In this document: piece after piece, positions 1-11,996 of the stretch
How the letters are laid out: every line of letters begins with the position of its first letter
Position numbering within the stretch: position 1 is the first letter of the stretch
NCBI GenBank assembly: GCA_028571685.1
Contig: CM053143.1
Location: forward strand, 143,378,829 to 143,442,828
Origin: Heterohyrax brucei
Taxonomy: Eukaryota; Chordata; Mammalia; Hyracoidea; Procaviidae
Direction: 5' to 3'
Length of the DNA: 64,000 bases
Translations under genes and position numbers: made by a program
Notes under the pieces: model-generated
Database searches by the model: none
Told to the model about the DNA's origin: nothing
The model's input: the letters and a program-made list of their open reading frames with translations, nothing else

Positions 1-334
1 GCTCCTGACTACCTTTCTCTTATCTTTAATCATCATTCTTTTTATTTCTCAGTTCTGCTTCTGTTTTTCTATTTCCTGAACATTCCATGTTTGTTCCAAG
101 CTCAGGGTCTTGATCTTGTTCTTCTGTGGAACTCCACCTTCTTAGGGCTGTCTCCCTTAATTAATTTCTGTTCACTTACAGACTTTATCTGACAGACTTC
201 CTTCTTTTGCTGCTATCATTCTCTTCCTCTGCTTTATGTTTCTTTATAGCATTTGTGAAGATATTATGTTCTTTACCTGCCACACCTAACAGTTACATCC
301 ATGGGGTTAGAGATCTGTCCTGGTGTGTGTGTAC
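1..334. other. NFXL1 intron, no recognised feature
   Basis: AT-rich intronic sequence upstream of the first visible NFXL1 exon. I see no coding exon with matching splice sites and no repeat that I can name with confidence. Confidence 0.5.
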
Positions 335-395
335 TCAGTGCTTGGGATAATGCTGGCACATAAATGTTGAATAAATATTTATGGAATACATGAAT
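335..395 (+). repeat. Ancient L2/MIR-like 3' end
   Basis: The stretch contains 'ctggcacataaatgttgaat' followed by 'aaatatttatggaatacatgaat'-type sequence, the usual 3' terminus of old mammalian L2/MIR repeats. It is short and diverged, so the family is uncertain. Confidence 0.4.
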
Positions 396-506
396 ATATG
401 TTTTCAAAATAAATGGTAGGAGAACATTTTTATCTTTTTAATTCTAAATTTCAGCTTGTAATTTTGTTAACATAGCAAATATCATGGCTGTACTTAGGAG
501 TGGTAG

Positions 507-867
507 TGTTTTCGTTATTTGGTGTTGCTATAATAGAAATAGCACAGATGGTGACTTAGACAGACAGAAATTGACTGTCTCGCAGTTAGGCTAATAGTCT
601 GGATTTAGGGTGCTAGTCTCTCTCTGTCAGCTCTGGAGAAAGAGTCTTTCTTTTGAGTTGTGCTCCCGAGTGATTCTACTTCCCTACTTGCTTGCTTGTT
701 CAATCTCTTATGTCTCAAGTAAAAGTGACTTCAGACTCACTCTACACTAACACTTCCTTATTAACGTAACAGGAAAGCTATTTCTAAATGGCATTATAAC
801 TACAGGTGTTAGAGGTTAGGATTTACAACACCTCTATTTTACAGGGGACACAGTTCAGTCCATAATA
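507..867 (-). mobile_element. MaLR/ERVL-like solo LTR, antisense
   Basis: This is the reverse complement of the LTR type seen at 47998-48496: 'gttatttggtgttgctataa' at one end and 'ggggacacagttcagtccat' at the other. Flanking 5-mers GGTAG (502-506) and GATAG (868-872) differ by one base and are plausibly a 5-bp target duplication, as left by ERVL/MaLR elements. No internal retroviral genes are present. The class is moderately certain; the subfamily is not. Confidence 0.6.
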
Positions 868-939
868 GATAGTAAAAATTATTTAACCATTTAAAACTAG
901 TATATATGTCTACAGCCCTTTGACTTATTTTATCTCATA

Positions 940-1612
940 CATGACAATGGATTACACCTGGACATAGAACAGACATCGTCACAACTGGACAAATAATCAA
1001 CATCAAGATAATCAGAGCAAATACTGAAGTTACCAGGATTTTATTTTACTTGGATCTATAATTAGCACCTAAGGATGCAGAGCTAAGAAATCAAACAACA
1101 CATTGCATTGGGCAAATCTGCTGCAAAAGACCACTTTAAAGTATTAGAAAATAAAGATGTCCCTCTAGGGACTAAGGCATGCCTGACTGAAGAAGCCATG
1201 ATGTTTCAAGTCACCTCTCATGCACACAAAAACTGGGCAATGAATAAGGGGGACTGAAGAAAAATTCAAGTCTTTGAGTTATTGTGTTGGCAAAGAATAT
1301 TGGATATACCATAGATTGCCAGAAGAACAAGCAGTTCTGTCTTGGAAGAAGTGTAGCCAGAATGCTCACTGGAAGCAGTAATGACAAGACTTGGTCTCAT
1401 GTACTTTAGACAGGTTACGAGGAGTGACCAGTCCCTGGAGAAGGATGTCATGGTTGGTAAAGTGGAGGGTCAGAGAAAAAGAGAAAGATCCTCACCGAGA
1501 TGGACTGACACAGTGGCTGCAAACATGAGCCCAGATAGCAGTGACTGTGAGGATGGCACAGGTTGTAGCAGTGTTTCCTTCTGCTGTACCTAGGGACTGG
1601 CTTGATGGTGCG
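940..1612 (+). mobile_element. RTE-clade LINE, 3' fragment
   Basis: A 5'-truncated RTE retrotransposon in NFXL1 intron DNA. It covers the region downstream of the reverse transcriptase catalytic core: 'tgcattgggcaaatctgctg', then the segment corresponding to the C-terminal RT extension, ending near 'ggcttgatggtgc'. Frames are broken by stops and indels, so it is not functional. The better-preserved copy at 44160-44717 shows the same order. Confidence 0.8.
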
Positions 1613-2262
1613 TGACCTGGAAAGAGTCCATACCCTGCAGTAAAGAACTTGAACCTTTGGTAAATTGTGAGACAAGTTAAATTATTAAATTACTAGAGTA
1701 GACGTTCCTCTATAAGTTACATTGAATACATTTAATTTTAAATGTAACTTAATTTTAGTTATAGTGAGGGATGTTAAATAAATCAAACTGTTGGTCATTC
1801 TTCCTTTTTACCTCAGTTGTGTTTCTCTTTGGCAAGATATATAGTAAAATGTTGAATGCTTTGGTAATTTTTATTTGTATGTTAGCAGTGTATTTACTTA
1901 GTTAGCTGATCATTGTGCTTGTTGGGTATAAAGGAGTTTATAACATTTTATTCTGTACTTTTTCTGCTGCTGCTTATTCTTTAAAAAGTAATTTACATTA
2001 GTAGGGACTCTTCATGTATTCAAGTTCATTGTTTAGATGAGGCAGTTTGGTTAATGAGGTTCATAGGCATAAAATCTATGTGAATAATGATGCTATTGAT
2101 TATCTTGTTCTCCATTTCAGATGGTTTTAAGATGAATGAGAACATGTACCATTGCATTAACTACATTTCTAAAATTAGTGGGTTAAAAGGCATAGTGACT
2201 AATTTTACATGTAAGTAGTAGACTTCTGTACTTAGCTGATTTATTTCTTTGCTGTTTGTCAG
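1613..2262. other. NFXL1 intron, no recognised feature
   Basis: AT-rich intronic DNA between an RTE fragment and the first visible exon. An acceptor-like 'ccatttcag' and a GTAAGT lie 90 bases apart here, but the translation does not resemble NFXL1 and I do not call an exon. Confidence 0.5.
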
Positions 2263-2429
2263 GCTGGCCCAGAATGCTTTCGCTGTGAAGAAGGGTGCTC
2301 TAAGTCACGGCCTCTGGGTTGTCCTCATCCCTGTGTTTTGCCCTGTCACCCTGGAGAATGTCCTCCTTGTATGCAGATGGTTAGAATAAAATGCCACTGC
2401 AAGATAACAAGCCTGTATGTGGAGTGTAG
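2263..2429 (+). CDS. NFXL1: NFXL1 exon (sixth from last): NFX1-type zinc finger
   Basis: The exon encodes [20 protein letters not shown] and continues through [16 protein letters not shown] to the end, 55 codons plus two bases. The spaced Cys/His pattern ([18 protein letters not shown]) is the NFX1-type zinc finger, a repeat that NF-X1 family proteins use for nucleic-acid or protein contacts. The exon follows an AG at 2261-2262 and ends at AG|GTAAGT; the split Arg codon AG|A is completed by the exon at 9214. The sequence agrees with mammalian NFXL1 as I remember it. Earlier exons (about 690 residues in a ~911-residue protein) lie outside the window. Confidence 0.95.
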
Positions 2430-2544
2430 GTAAGTGGACAGAAGAAATATTCTTGTTTTACTAAAATTATTATAATTAATGTCTTTATAATTCAGAGTCC
2501 TTTACAGTATACCTCAAGGTAATGTTTTCAGTTTGTTCATTAGA

Positions 2545-2693
2545 CTCTAACCAAAAAAAAACAAGTGAAATCGATACTTACAGTGACCCTGTAGGACACA
2601 TAGGAAACCCCCATAGGGTTTCCAAGGAGCTTTGGTGGATTCAAACTGCTGACCTTTTGGTTAGCAGCCAAACTTTTAACCAGGACTCCTCCT
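2545..2693 (-). mobile_element. AfroSINE, antisense
   Basis: Reverse complement of the afrotherian tRNA-derived SINE: 'agggtttccaaggagctttg', 'ggtggattcaaactgctgac' and 'ttttggttagcagcc', ending near 'aaccaggactcc'. It lies in the NFXL1 intron just past the 2429 splice donor. Confidence 0.85.
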
Positions 2694-2699
2694 TAGACT

Positions 2700-4600
2700 C
2701 TAGAGGCCTAGATCTTCCATTGGAGACTGGGAAGGGAGAAGTGTAGAATACTTCACCTCCTGGATACTCCAGTGTGAGTGCAACCAGGGCAGTTCTACTT
2801 TTTGCCACTTGGGAATTCTGTATAAGACTTAGGAAAAAGTTGTATCATTGCTTTTAGAAATTAGAGAAAGGTCCTATAACAGATTGTTAGATAACAGTGT
2901 CAACATAAAATTTTACTAAATCAAAAATAGCCTTGCACGTAGTTACTGAGGCATAATTTTTTAATTTTAAGTGATTGTTGTTTATTATGAATTTTGTAGT
3001 AACAGCATTTATCATATTAGGATACATGGCCTGTGTGTTTTTCCTTAGTTGAAAAACATATGCCAGCTTTTGCTTGTAAGTTACGTGAAAGAACATCTCA
3101 TTTTTCCTGCTTAATCATGATCTAACAATTAACCATTTAGTTTTGTCAGCTGTATCTTGTAAGTCTGTAAAATGGGCTTTTGTAAACATAAGTTAAAGTT
3201 GAAAATATAGGTTCCCCTGGCAATCTGAAAGGAGAATGTTCCTATGCAACCTTTCATAAACCACAATGGCATAAAGTGAAGAAGCAATTACCATTAATTT
3301 ATATTGAAACAATATTTTGAGCATTCTAAGACTGGAAAGATAACTTAGATTCAGTTTTACCCTGAAGGCAACGCCCTTGGGAGCTTTCATAGGCTTTTCT
3401 GATACCTTAGGGCACATCTTGCTAATGTATATAGAAAATAAATTGAAATAAAGCACACATGCTCACAGGTGCCGTTCACAGCTGTGGTGTAGTTCCAGGG
3501 TCAGGAGCTTGGTGATGCCACTCTCACTGTTCAGGGGCTTGCTGTGTTTTTAATGGCTTGTTGTAAAACAAATGCTATTTAGTATTTATACTTCTTCTCC
3601 TTCTGTAAAAGCAGAAGTTCTGATTGGATTTCTTTTGGTTGGTGGGAACAGGTTCTAGTGATCCTTCCTAAATGTGTGTGGCTTAAAACAGATTTTTAAA
3701 AAGTGGAGGATACCTGTATTACCTTTTTTTTTTTTTTAGCATAATTACATTTTGAGGAATACCCATCTCTTAAATTTTTGTCACTTATAGTCTAGACTCA
3801 TCTTTGTGAAATTGGAAAAGCCCATCACATTTGCTTCTTTTCAAATGTTAAAATTATTACCATTTTAATTTTAAAATACAGTATTATAATTGTTAGCTTT
3901 AGATTTTAGATTTTATAGAGGAGGTGCTAAAAGGGGGTTTTTGCATTATCCATTGGCAGTACTGATGAAAGAGACTGAAGGGGCAGTTGTATATCTGTAT
4001 CTCCTTTGTTACGTTGTAGGCTTTCCAAATTTTGGATTTCATTTGTTATTTAATTCTTAGTTTCCGTTTCTACATACGAGGTTTCTTGTCATCTTGTTTA
4101 ACTAGAAATGTTACTATTATTTGTAATAGAATACAAAATGAAATAATTTGTTGAAAATTAAGATACCAGACATAACTAATTTGAGGCTTGAATTTATTCG
4201 TTCTTTAATTCAACATCCTTTTTTGTTTCTTGTCTTAAATGATTGTTGATGTTGGTTAAAGTTCTGGATGGCTAAGGTGGTGTCTAGCAGGTTTCTTTGC
4301 TATAAAGTTGCTATTTTTCCCTGTATAGTTAATGTGTTTTCTGTGGGATGATACATGAAACTGTGTAAATAGCTTATTCCTCATCACAGTTGAACCTACC
4401 AGTTCGCTAGCTCATTGGTGGTTCTAGTGTGAATCATTTGTTACTTTAAAAGTTGGCAAGTGTTACTTTCTAGCTTCATCATCTCTTCTACATTATTGAT
4501 TAGTATTTTAATATGAGGAAGAGCTTTCCCTATCCCTCGCTTACTTACATCACCAGGGAACTGTGAATTCTTTCTTAATTCAGTCAGCACCTTTAAACTG
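2700..4600. other. NFXL1 intron, no recognised feature
   Basis: AT-rich intronic sequence. The open frames here are short and resemble nothing I know. No splice-flanked exon or confidently named repeat was seen. Confidence 0.45.
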
Positions 4601-5900
4601 GTTCTTATGTCCTTTTGACCTGTTTCCCATCATTTGAGCATTTCCGTACTTTCTGTCATAATAAGATGTTGTAGGATCATCGTACATTTTGCATACTCTA
4701 GTTCAGACATTAGCAATTTCTCTTAAGAGGTCTTTTAGTTGAGAATGATACTGAAGAAAAGATGTAGGCACTTGGTGTGTTTCTTTCTCACAGTGTGCCA
4801 TCTCTTTTGATATGTTAAGAGTCACTTTTGTGTATCTTTTGGTAAATTGTCTATTTATATCTCTTGCCTGTTTGTTTTTCTTGGTATTTTGTCTTTTTTT
4901 TTTTTCCACACTTGATTTTTAAATAACTATTTACTAATGATGTTAACCATTTAATTGTGATAAGTGCTTTGGATATTTTTTTCCCATTTTGTCATTTTTC
5001 TTTTGACTCATTGTATGGGTTTTTGGGGGTTTGCAAAAAATTTTCTGTGTAATTCTGTTTGCAGTTATTAAGCCTTGGAATTGATTTCTGTTGTTTAGTA
5101 TCTTATTTAATTTTTCATGGTTAATAGCCTCAGTCTAATGCTACGTACTTTCGGAGACAAAGACTCTCTTGCTCTGTTTGTTGTTTTCCTGGGTTTGCCT
5201 CTTCTAGTTCTACATTATTTAAGGTATTGGCATTAAGACATCTGTTGTAAATTACCTAAGAACTCCCCTAGTCTTGAGAGAGAACGAGTGTCTGTGAGGG
5301 CTCCTCTGTGCATGCATTTGTGTTTTAAGTAGGTAATGGATGTTGAAGGTGTCCAAGACTGAGCATTTCTGGAAATGACCATATATATGATTTTTCTTAT
5401 TAGATCTATTAATATAAGACATTATACTAATAGATTTTCTAATATTGAGCCAGTTTTTATGCTTTTGTTTTTTATCTTTAAGATCTAATGGTTTTTACTG
5501 AGATACATCTCAAAGTTAATAATCTTTGGTAAATTTTCCTATGTTACTGGTTGGGCTCTTCAGTGTATAGATGCGGTACTTTTATTTCTTTGATTATAAT
5601 TTTAAATGTTACTGCTGTTTCATTTTCTTTGTATTTTGGTTTACTAGTAATAATGCATATATCCTGTCTTTTTCCCTCTTTCATTTATCTGCTTTCTTCT
5701 TTATTTCATTTTTATTTTCTGGCATGTTTTTCTGCCTCACTTTATTTTCATTTAAACATTTCTTTTGTAAATGTGTTCTTCTGTTAGCCTTTAATCTAGT
5801 TTTTATTTCTAATGTGATTTCATCACTTAAATATATTTCCTGAATTCAACCAATAATTGTTTTATTTCTGTATTTTATTTTATTTTTTTGGTCATTTATA
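4600..5900 (-). repeat. Old L1/HAL1-like LINE relic, antisense
   Basis: T-rich sequence with diverged antisense L1 landmarks: a 'cttttgactcattgtatggg' region at about 5000, and a stretch at 5400-5460 resembling the antisense of an L1 RT segment. It is too decayed to define ORFs or ends. Confidence 0.4.
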
Positions 5901-6129
5901 TTACTGGTGTTCAATTTTCTGATTTAAGGTAGTATGTTGGTAATCCCTACAACCCTTTTCAGGTTTGGTAATTTGCTAGTAGGACTCACAAAACTTAACA
6001 TGGCTGTGGTTTGTTACAGCAGAAGGGATCCAAGGCCCAATCAGCAAAGGGAACAGGAACATGTAGTGAAGTCTGGCCAACGATGCTCAAGCTGTAAAAT
6101 CCTCTCCTGGTGGAGTTACGTGCCAAAAA

Positions 6130-6232
6130 AAGGTCAAACCCAGTGCTGTCTAGTCAGTTCCAATTCACTTCTGCCAGCAACATGTTGTGAAAGCAGCACG
6201 TGCCAAGTGTTGTTAACCAGGGAAACGTTAAA
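6130..6232 (-). mobile_element. Degenerate AfroSINE fragment, antisense
   Basis: Diverged antisense pieces ('caaacccagtgctgtctagt', 'cagttccaattcacttctgc', 'gttaaccaggga') suggest an old AfroSINE that has lost its middle. Confidence 0.45.
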
Positions 6233-6263
6233 AAGTTAGCACTCAGGATGTTTACTGGGGTAG

Positions 6264-6440
6264 GGAGTCCTGCTGGCTCAGTGGTTAAGCACTCAGCTGC
6301 TGACTGAAAAGTTAGCCTTTCAAACCCACCAGCCACTTTGTGGGAGAACAGTCTGCTTCCGTAAAGACTCTAAGCCGTGTTCTGTAGGGTCACTGTGAGA
6401 TGGAATTGACTCACTGGCAATGGCTCTGGGTTTTTTGGAG
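6264..6440 (+). mobile_element. AfroSINE
   Basis: Sense copy: 'ggctcagtggttaagcactc' (tRNA-derived head), 'cagtctgcttccgtaaagac' (long subfamily body) and 'gtagggtcactgtgagatgg' (RTE-like tail). It is the 'shutter' subfamily with a central segment not found in copies such as 19226-19387. Confidence 0.85.
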
Positions 6441-6796
6441 TAACGGAGGCAGTGTCTGCTTGGCACATACCCAAATGCCTGATTTTCAGAAGTAAAACAG
6501 TTGTACAGTATAAACCATATTCTTTGTTCAGGCAGTTTAGGCGAATGAGCCACTGCTACCAGTTGTGGTGATGCTGAAAAACTTGCTGACATCCAGGTTC
6601 CCAGGTGCCAACCGAGGGCTACCCGTATAGGCAGGGTTGTCGCAGGATAGCCGTCAGGCCTACTCAGTTAACGTTTTCTGCACAGATAGGTTTTTGTTTC
6701 CCCTGGAGTTTCCTTGTGGGTATGTAACTGAGTTGAAATGTTGTGTTACAGTTTTCTTCTTTGTGATTATGTATTTTTGTAGGTTGGGGAGGGTTA

Positions 6797-6957
6797 ATCC
6801 AAACCCACTGCTGTGGAGTTGAGTCCGACTCATAGTGACCCTAGCGGTCAGAGTAGAACTGCCTCATAGGGTTTCCAAGGAGTGCCTGGTGGATTTCAGT
6901 GCTACCTTTTGGTTAGCAGATGTGGCACTTAACCTGCTACGCTGCCAGGATTTCCTG
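6797..6957 (-). mobile_element. AfroSINE, antisense
   Basis: Antisense copy from tail to head: 'gagtccgactcatagtgacc', 'catagggtttccaaggagtg', 'ttttggttagcag', 'gctacgctgccagg'. Confidence 0.88.
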
Positions 6958-6959
6958 GT

Positions 6960-7905
6960 GAGAGTTACCAGCTGGAAAAGGTATTGGTTACATTTTTCTG
7001 TTTATTTCTTGTAGTAACCTTTTACTGATGAAGTTTGTTTACAGCTGCATTTTTGTGAGGGGAGTAGTGGTTTGAGATTCTTTGTAAGATTTCTTATTTA
7101 TGGTCACTTCTCTTTTATTGGTGTGCCCAAATATAGTATCGTTAATCGTTTACTTTTGGGGTGAAGTTGGGATTATGTATACTTCTTTTGTTTCTGTTTA
7201 CTTTGATCTTACGGGATCCTAAATGTCCTTCTCTTGCTTCTTGTTTACTCCATCGTGAAGCTTCCAAAGGGTGCCTTCTCTTTTTCTTTTTATCTTCATC
7301 TTCCCTGATTTTCTGAATTGGCCTCTGGAATCTCGGGTACTTTTTAAAGTCCCTTGCGCTTAGTCAGTGCCATCGTCTGTTAGGACTTAGTATTTTCACA
7401 CTTGAGGTGGACTCTTCCTTTTTCTTTTTGGTGTAAGTTTAGCTCCTCTTCTTTTCTGCCCCAGTTTTATAGACGTCCTCTTGGTTGTTGTTGGGCGCAC
7501 AGTCAGCCCTCAGCTCGTGGTGATGCCATGCGCAACAGACTTTTTCAGTCTTGGTATTTGTCCTGATAATTTCATTTATTTTTAGTTCAGTGATTTATTT
7601 CATAGAACAGCTTTTCATTTTATTCCTTTTTTGTGTAAATTTTTTCTAGAAATTAGACCATAAAAGACATAAACCTTAGAAAATTAATTTAGTCCACATT
7701 ATAGAGTAACTGGAACAAAATGATATGGAATGCAGAGATGAACACCGTTTTTCTAAGAATGAGTAGTATCTTGCACCTTTTTGTAGATTCAGGATAGAAC
7801 TCTGTGGTATTGGTAAGTGAAACTTTGCCAAGAAAATTCCGGATGGTATCTTAGAGTGTATTTATAGTGATTTATGTATATTTAGAATAATAGTGTTAAT
7901 TGACA
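6960..7905. other. NFXL1 intron, no recognised feature
   Basis: Intronic DNA with no exon or confidently recognised repeat. Confidence 0.45.
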
Positions 7906-7908
7906 AGA

Positions 7909-8112
7909 AGTCCTGAGGGTGCAACAAGTAAATGCTGAGCTGCTAACCAAAAATCAGAAGTTCAGAGCCACTGAGCAGCTCTGCAGGAGGAAGATCTGGT
8001 GGCCTGCTCCTGTACAGACTACAGCCTAGAAAAACTTGTGGGGCAGCTCTGCTCTGTCCCATGGGGTTGCTGTGAGTCAGAATCAGCTCAGAAGCATCTA
8101 GCAGGAACAACA
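7909..8112 (+). mobile_element. AfroSINE, long subfamily
   Basis: Sense copy: 'gctgagctgctaaccaaaaa', 'gatctggtggcctgctcctg', then 'tggggttgctgtgagtcaga' and an AACAAC-type end. A purine-rich GAAG tract follows at 8157-8205. Confidence 0.8.
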
Positions 8113-8368
8113 GTGAGGCTGGACCTGAAGTGTGTTTTGGCAAATGTATCTAGTGAAGGGGAAGAAGAAAAGAAAAGAACAAAGGAAAGGAGAAGAAAAA
8201 AGGTGATGGAGGAGATAAAAGTAAGATACTGTATGGGGTTTTAAATTCTTACTAGCTACTAATTCATGGAGTGGTTTTCTCTTGTGTTTCTATTTAGCAA
8301 TTTTTTAGAATTTTTTTTTTTGCTTGCGTATGTAACATTTCCTGGATTACCAACTTGAGCCAGATAGG

Positions 8369-8652
8369 TTGTTATTAGGTGCCTTGAGGTGACCTTTGAC
8401 TCATAGCAACCGTATGCCGTAGTAACTAAACACTGCCCAGTCCTGCACCAGCCTCAGCGCTGCTGCTGTGGTTGAGCCCGTTGTGCAGCTGCTGCGTCAG
8501 CCTGTGTCCTTGAGGGTTTTCCTCTTCTTTGCTGACCGCTTACCAAGCTTGATGTCCTTCTCCAAAGACTGAGCCCTCGTAATAACATGTTCAGAGTATG
8601 TGAGATGCATCCTAACCATCCTTGGTTCTAAGGAGCATTTTGGCTGTATAAA
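8369..8652 (-). mobile_element. RTE LINE 3' end, antisense
   Basis: The reverse complement of the RTE tail and C-terminal coding end: 'gttgttattaggtgccttga', 'cactgcccagtcctgcacca' and 'ataacatgttcagagtatgt'. A short 5'-truncated copy with the same content as 44430-44717. Confidence 0.82.
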
Positions 8653-8659
8653 AAGGATA

Positions 8660-9213
8660 CAGATATAGAAGCAGAAAAGCCCAGGCTGAGTCCTTAATGT
8701 TAGTTTCCCACAGTACCAGATAACTTATCTAAAAACCATGGGGAAAAAAAATCTTCAATAAATGTACTGCATTTTCTGCTTAATAGCTTAGATTCCTCAA
8801 TTTGAAGTAACATTAAACCATAGTTCTGATTTTCTATTTAGATACTCTTAAGAAGATCTGAATTAAAATGATTGATCTATAAGGAAAGCCACTATCAGGA
8901 ATTATTGTAGAGAGATCTAGCATAGATAATATGCTGTGTGTGTTTTATATTCACTTCTTGCACTGACTGCCCTTTTGGCATTTATGTTGGTAGAATATAA
9001 AGGCATGGATGATGTGAGCTAGACAAACATTTAAATAATTTGGAAGTAACCACTACAGATAGACACAAAAATGTTCCTTGTGAAAAAATGAAGTAAAATG
9101 CAACAAAACAATTTTATAGCTATTTTGAAATACTGAGTTAATTTTTATGGCATAATCTTTCTAAAAATTAACTTGGATATGAATGTCATCAGAACGTCCT
9201 CTTGTATTTCTAG
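8660..9213. other. NFXL1 intron, no recognised feature
   Basis: Unique-looking AT-rich intronic DNA leading to the acceptor at 9212-9213. Confidence 0.45.
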
Positions 9214-9283
9214 AAAAATAACCACAGCTGATGTAAATGAAAAGAACCTCCTCAGTTGTTGCAAAAATCAGTGCCCTAAAGAG
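9214..9283 (+). CDS. NFXL1: NFXL1 exon (fifth from last)
   Basis: The first base completes the split Arg codon; then 23 codons read [23 protein letters not shown]. It carries the linker and opens the next NFX1-type finger (CCKNQC), whose remaining Cys/His ligands are in the exon at 15984. The acceptor is TTTCTAG and the donor GAG|GTAAGA. The intron before it is 6.8 kb. Confidence 0.95.
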
Positions 9284-10197
9284 GTAAGATTTAATGGGAC
9301 CTTGTATATTGTATTCCTTGGGCATTGTTTCTCTTGGATTTGAATTTTCTCTTTCCTTGTTTGGTCAGCATGTTTTTTGGTTTGGTTTTATTTGTATTAG
9401 TAAGTGAGTCCAGAAATAAGATGTTATTAACGTCTGTAAAAATGTAATACACGTAGTTAAGATAGATGCACACCTCTAGGAAATCTGGAGATATGAGAAC
9501 TAGGAGTGACCTCTTAGATGCTTAAGTAAAATAAAGATAGGTTACTATTTACCAGTATTGATCTAACACTTACCCCTTGTCCCCTCAAAAATGTGATGCA
9601 GGCTTAAAACATAACCAGATCAAGAACTGTGTGGGTCATAGGCAGTTGAACAGTGCCTTTGTTTTGGTAGTTTATTTTAAAAAAGAAAGTGTGTATGTGC
9701 ATTTATGTGCACCTGCACACATTAGTGGTGTGGGGTGTGGGCGGGAGATATTCATGGCATCTTGTAGATGATATCGTAGAGGATACTTCTGTACATTTTT
9801 ATTGTAGTCTTTGGTGCTGGGATGCTGGTACTATGTATAGATCATTGAACCTCTAAAGTTCATTGTTATCTTAAGTTAATTAGCATAAAACATGTTGCAT
9901 TTTTCAAGATTCTGCTGATGGTGTATCTTTATTCAAACAAAGTGTCAGAAGTAGTTCAGAAAGAAGTTTTTCAGAGTGAAAAAGTAAAACTTCCCTAGTG
10001 ATTCATCCTGGCAAAAACTCAAGAAACCAAAATAGTCTCCTTACATTTCACCATTCTAGAACCGAGGGCACTTTTTTGTTCTTGTCAAGAGTATTACAGT
10101 AGCAGTTGTTTTGCGTGGATATTCAAAAACGTGTTTTGTTTTAACTAACAGATGTGCTAGTAACACCACTATTGTTTGAATTCTTTGTTCTGAGGCA
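9284..10197. other. NFXL1 intron, no recognised feature
   Basis: Intronic sequence without an exon or a repeat that I can name. Confidence 0.45.
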
Positions 10198-10607
10198 CAT
10201 TATGGATTGAATTGTGTACCTCCAAAATATGTGTTGTAAATCCTAATGTCTGTGCCTGTGGCTGTAAACCAGTGTAGAAGTGAATTATCTTTCTTAATGA
10301 GACAGGATTAATGTAGTGCGTATTTTGAGTCAGTCTCTTTAGAGATGTAAGAGAGGTTGAATGCAAACTAGCAAGCAGAGGTTGAGTGACAAAGATGCTG
10401 AGCCACATGAAGACTGCCCAGGAGCAGAAGCTCAAAAGAGACAAGGATCTTCCTCCAGAGCCTACACAAAGAGAAAGCGTGTCCTTAAGAGCTAGCACCC
10501 TGAATTCGTACTTCTAGTCTTCTTAAATGTGAGGAGGTAAATGTCTGATTGTTACAGCCACCCAGTTAAGCTATTTCTGTTATAACAGCACTAGATAACT
10601 AAGATTC
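10198..10607 (+). mobile_element. MaLR/ERVL-like solo LTR
   Basis: Sense copy of the same LTR type as 47998-48496: 'tggattgaattgtgtacctc' near the start, and 'gctatttctgttataacagc' then 'ctagataactaag' at the end. I could not identify a target duplication. No internal retroviral genes. Confidence 0.65.
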
Positions 10608-10966
10608 ACTTATCTAAATGTTTTTCCCCCTGTTTGGTGCTAGGAGGAGATGATAATGAAGTCTTAAATAAAGTAATCTTTCATAAAATTTAAAACTCCA
10701 GACATCATGCTCCTTTTTTGTTAACAGTGTTTCTTTTTCACTGAAGCTTTTGACCACTTTATGAATGTTTATTTTAAGAACTGTTGGAAATTGATTCTTG
10801 GAATTTAAGAGTTATATAAGATTGTAATGAAAAATGGAGACCATTTGAGACTATAAATGATTGTGTTAATAATCTTGTTTTTGCTGTATAAATGACATTT
10901 GGAGAACAAGATATTTCAAATTTAGTTCACTGAATTCCCTTGTTAAAAGAAATCTGTTAAATTCAA

Positions 10967-11140
10967 ATTACAGGTAATATTATTATTATTATTATTAATT
11001 TATTAATGATTTGTTATTTATTATTGTAACAATTATAATAATCTATAATAATGATAATTATTTATTATTAATTTATTAATAATTTAGTGATTAATTTGTT
11101 ATTTATTATAATAATTTATTTATTATTATTACAGGTAATA
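10967..11140. repeat. AT-rich TTA/ATT repeat tract bounded by 13-bp direct repeats
   Basis: About 150 bases of irregular ATT/TTA repeats. ATTACAGGTAATA occurs exactly at 10967-10979 and again at 11128-11140, so the tract sits between direct repeats. Confidence 0.85.
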
Positions 11141-11996
11141 AGGGCTTGAGAATGTATTATTTTTACTCTGATACAGTAACTTGGTATGGTTTGATAGAAA
11201 TATGATAGTTTAATTCAAGGCGTGCTAATTCGTGATTTGGCATTGCCTCTGCTGCTTAAATTATGATACTGTTAGATGCTTGTATTACATTTATTTAATA
11301 ATTTGTTGTCCATGCTCTTGGTTTTTTAGTTTCTGGGCCTCTCTGGCCACCACTCATCTGTTACCTTGTTGTACTGTTGTGGCTTAGGTGATGCTGTGAT
11401 GTTGGAAGCTGTGGCACTGGTATGTCAGATACTGGCAGGATGTCACCCATGGTGGATAGGTTTCTGCAGAGTTTTCAGACTAAGACAGGCAGGGGGAAAG
11501 GACCTGCAGTTCTACTTCTAAAAATAATTGGCCACTGAAGACCTTGTGACTAGCAGAATACCATTCGATACAGTACTGGAAAATGAGCCCTTGAGGTTGG
11601 ACGGTACTCAGAATTTTAAGACCGGGAAAGAGTTCCCACTCAAAGTAGAATTGACCTTAATGGCGTGGATGGAGTCAAGCTTTTGGGACCTTCGTCTGCT
11701 GATGTGGCATGACTCAAAATGAGAAGAAACAGTTACAAACATTCATTAACATGTGAATATGGAGTATAAGAAGCATGAATCTAGGAAAACTGGAAGTTGT
11801 CAAGTGAAATGGAACACACAAACATTGATATGCTAGGCATTAGTGAATGGAAATGGATGGGTAGTGGCGTCTTGGTTAGGATAATTATGTGATCTACCAT
11901 GTTAGGAGTGACAGAAGAGTAATGATATTGCCTTCATTGTCAAAGAGAACATTTTAAGATCCATCCAGAATTACAGCACTGTCAGTGACAGGATAA

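Noticed and set aside
2121..2210. Possible extra NFXL1 exon between 'ccatttcag' and GTAAGT
   Set aside because: One frame is open across 90 bases, but the translation has no Cys/His pattern and does not resemble NFXL1, and the next exon begins in the expected place. Matching splice-like motifs arise often by chance.
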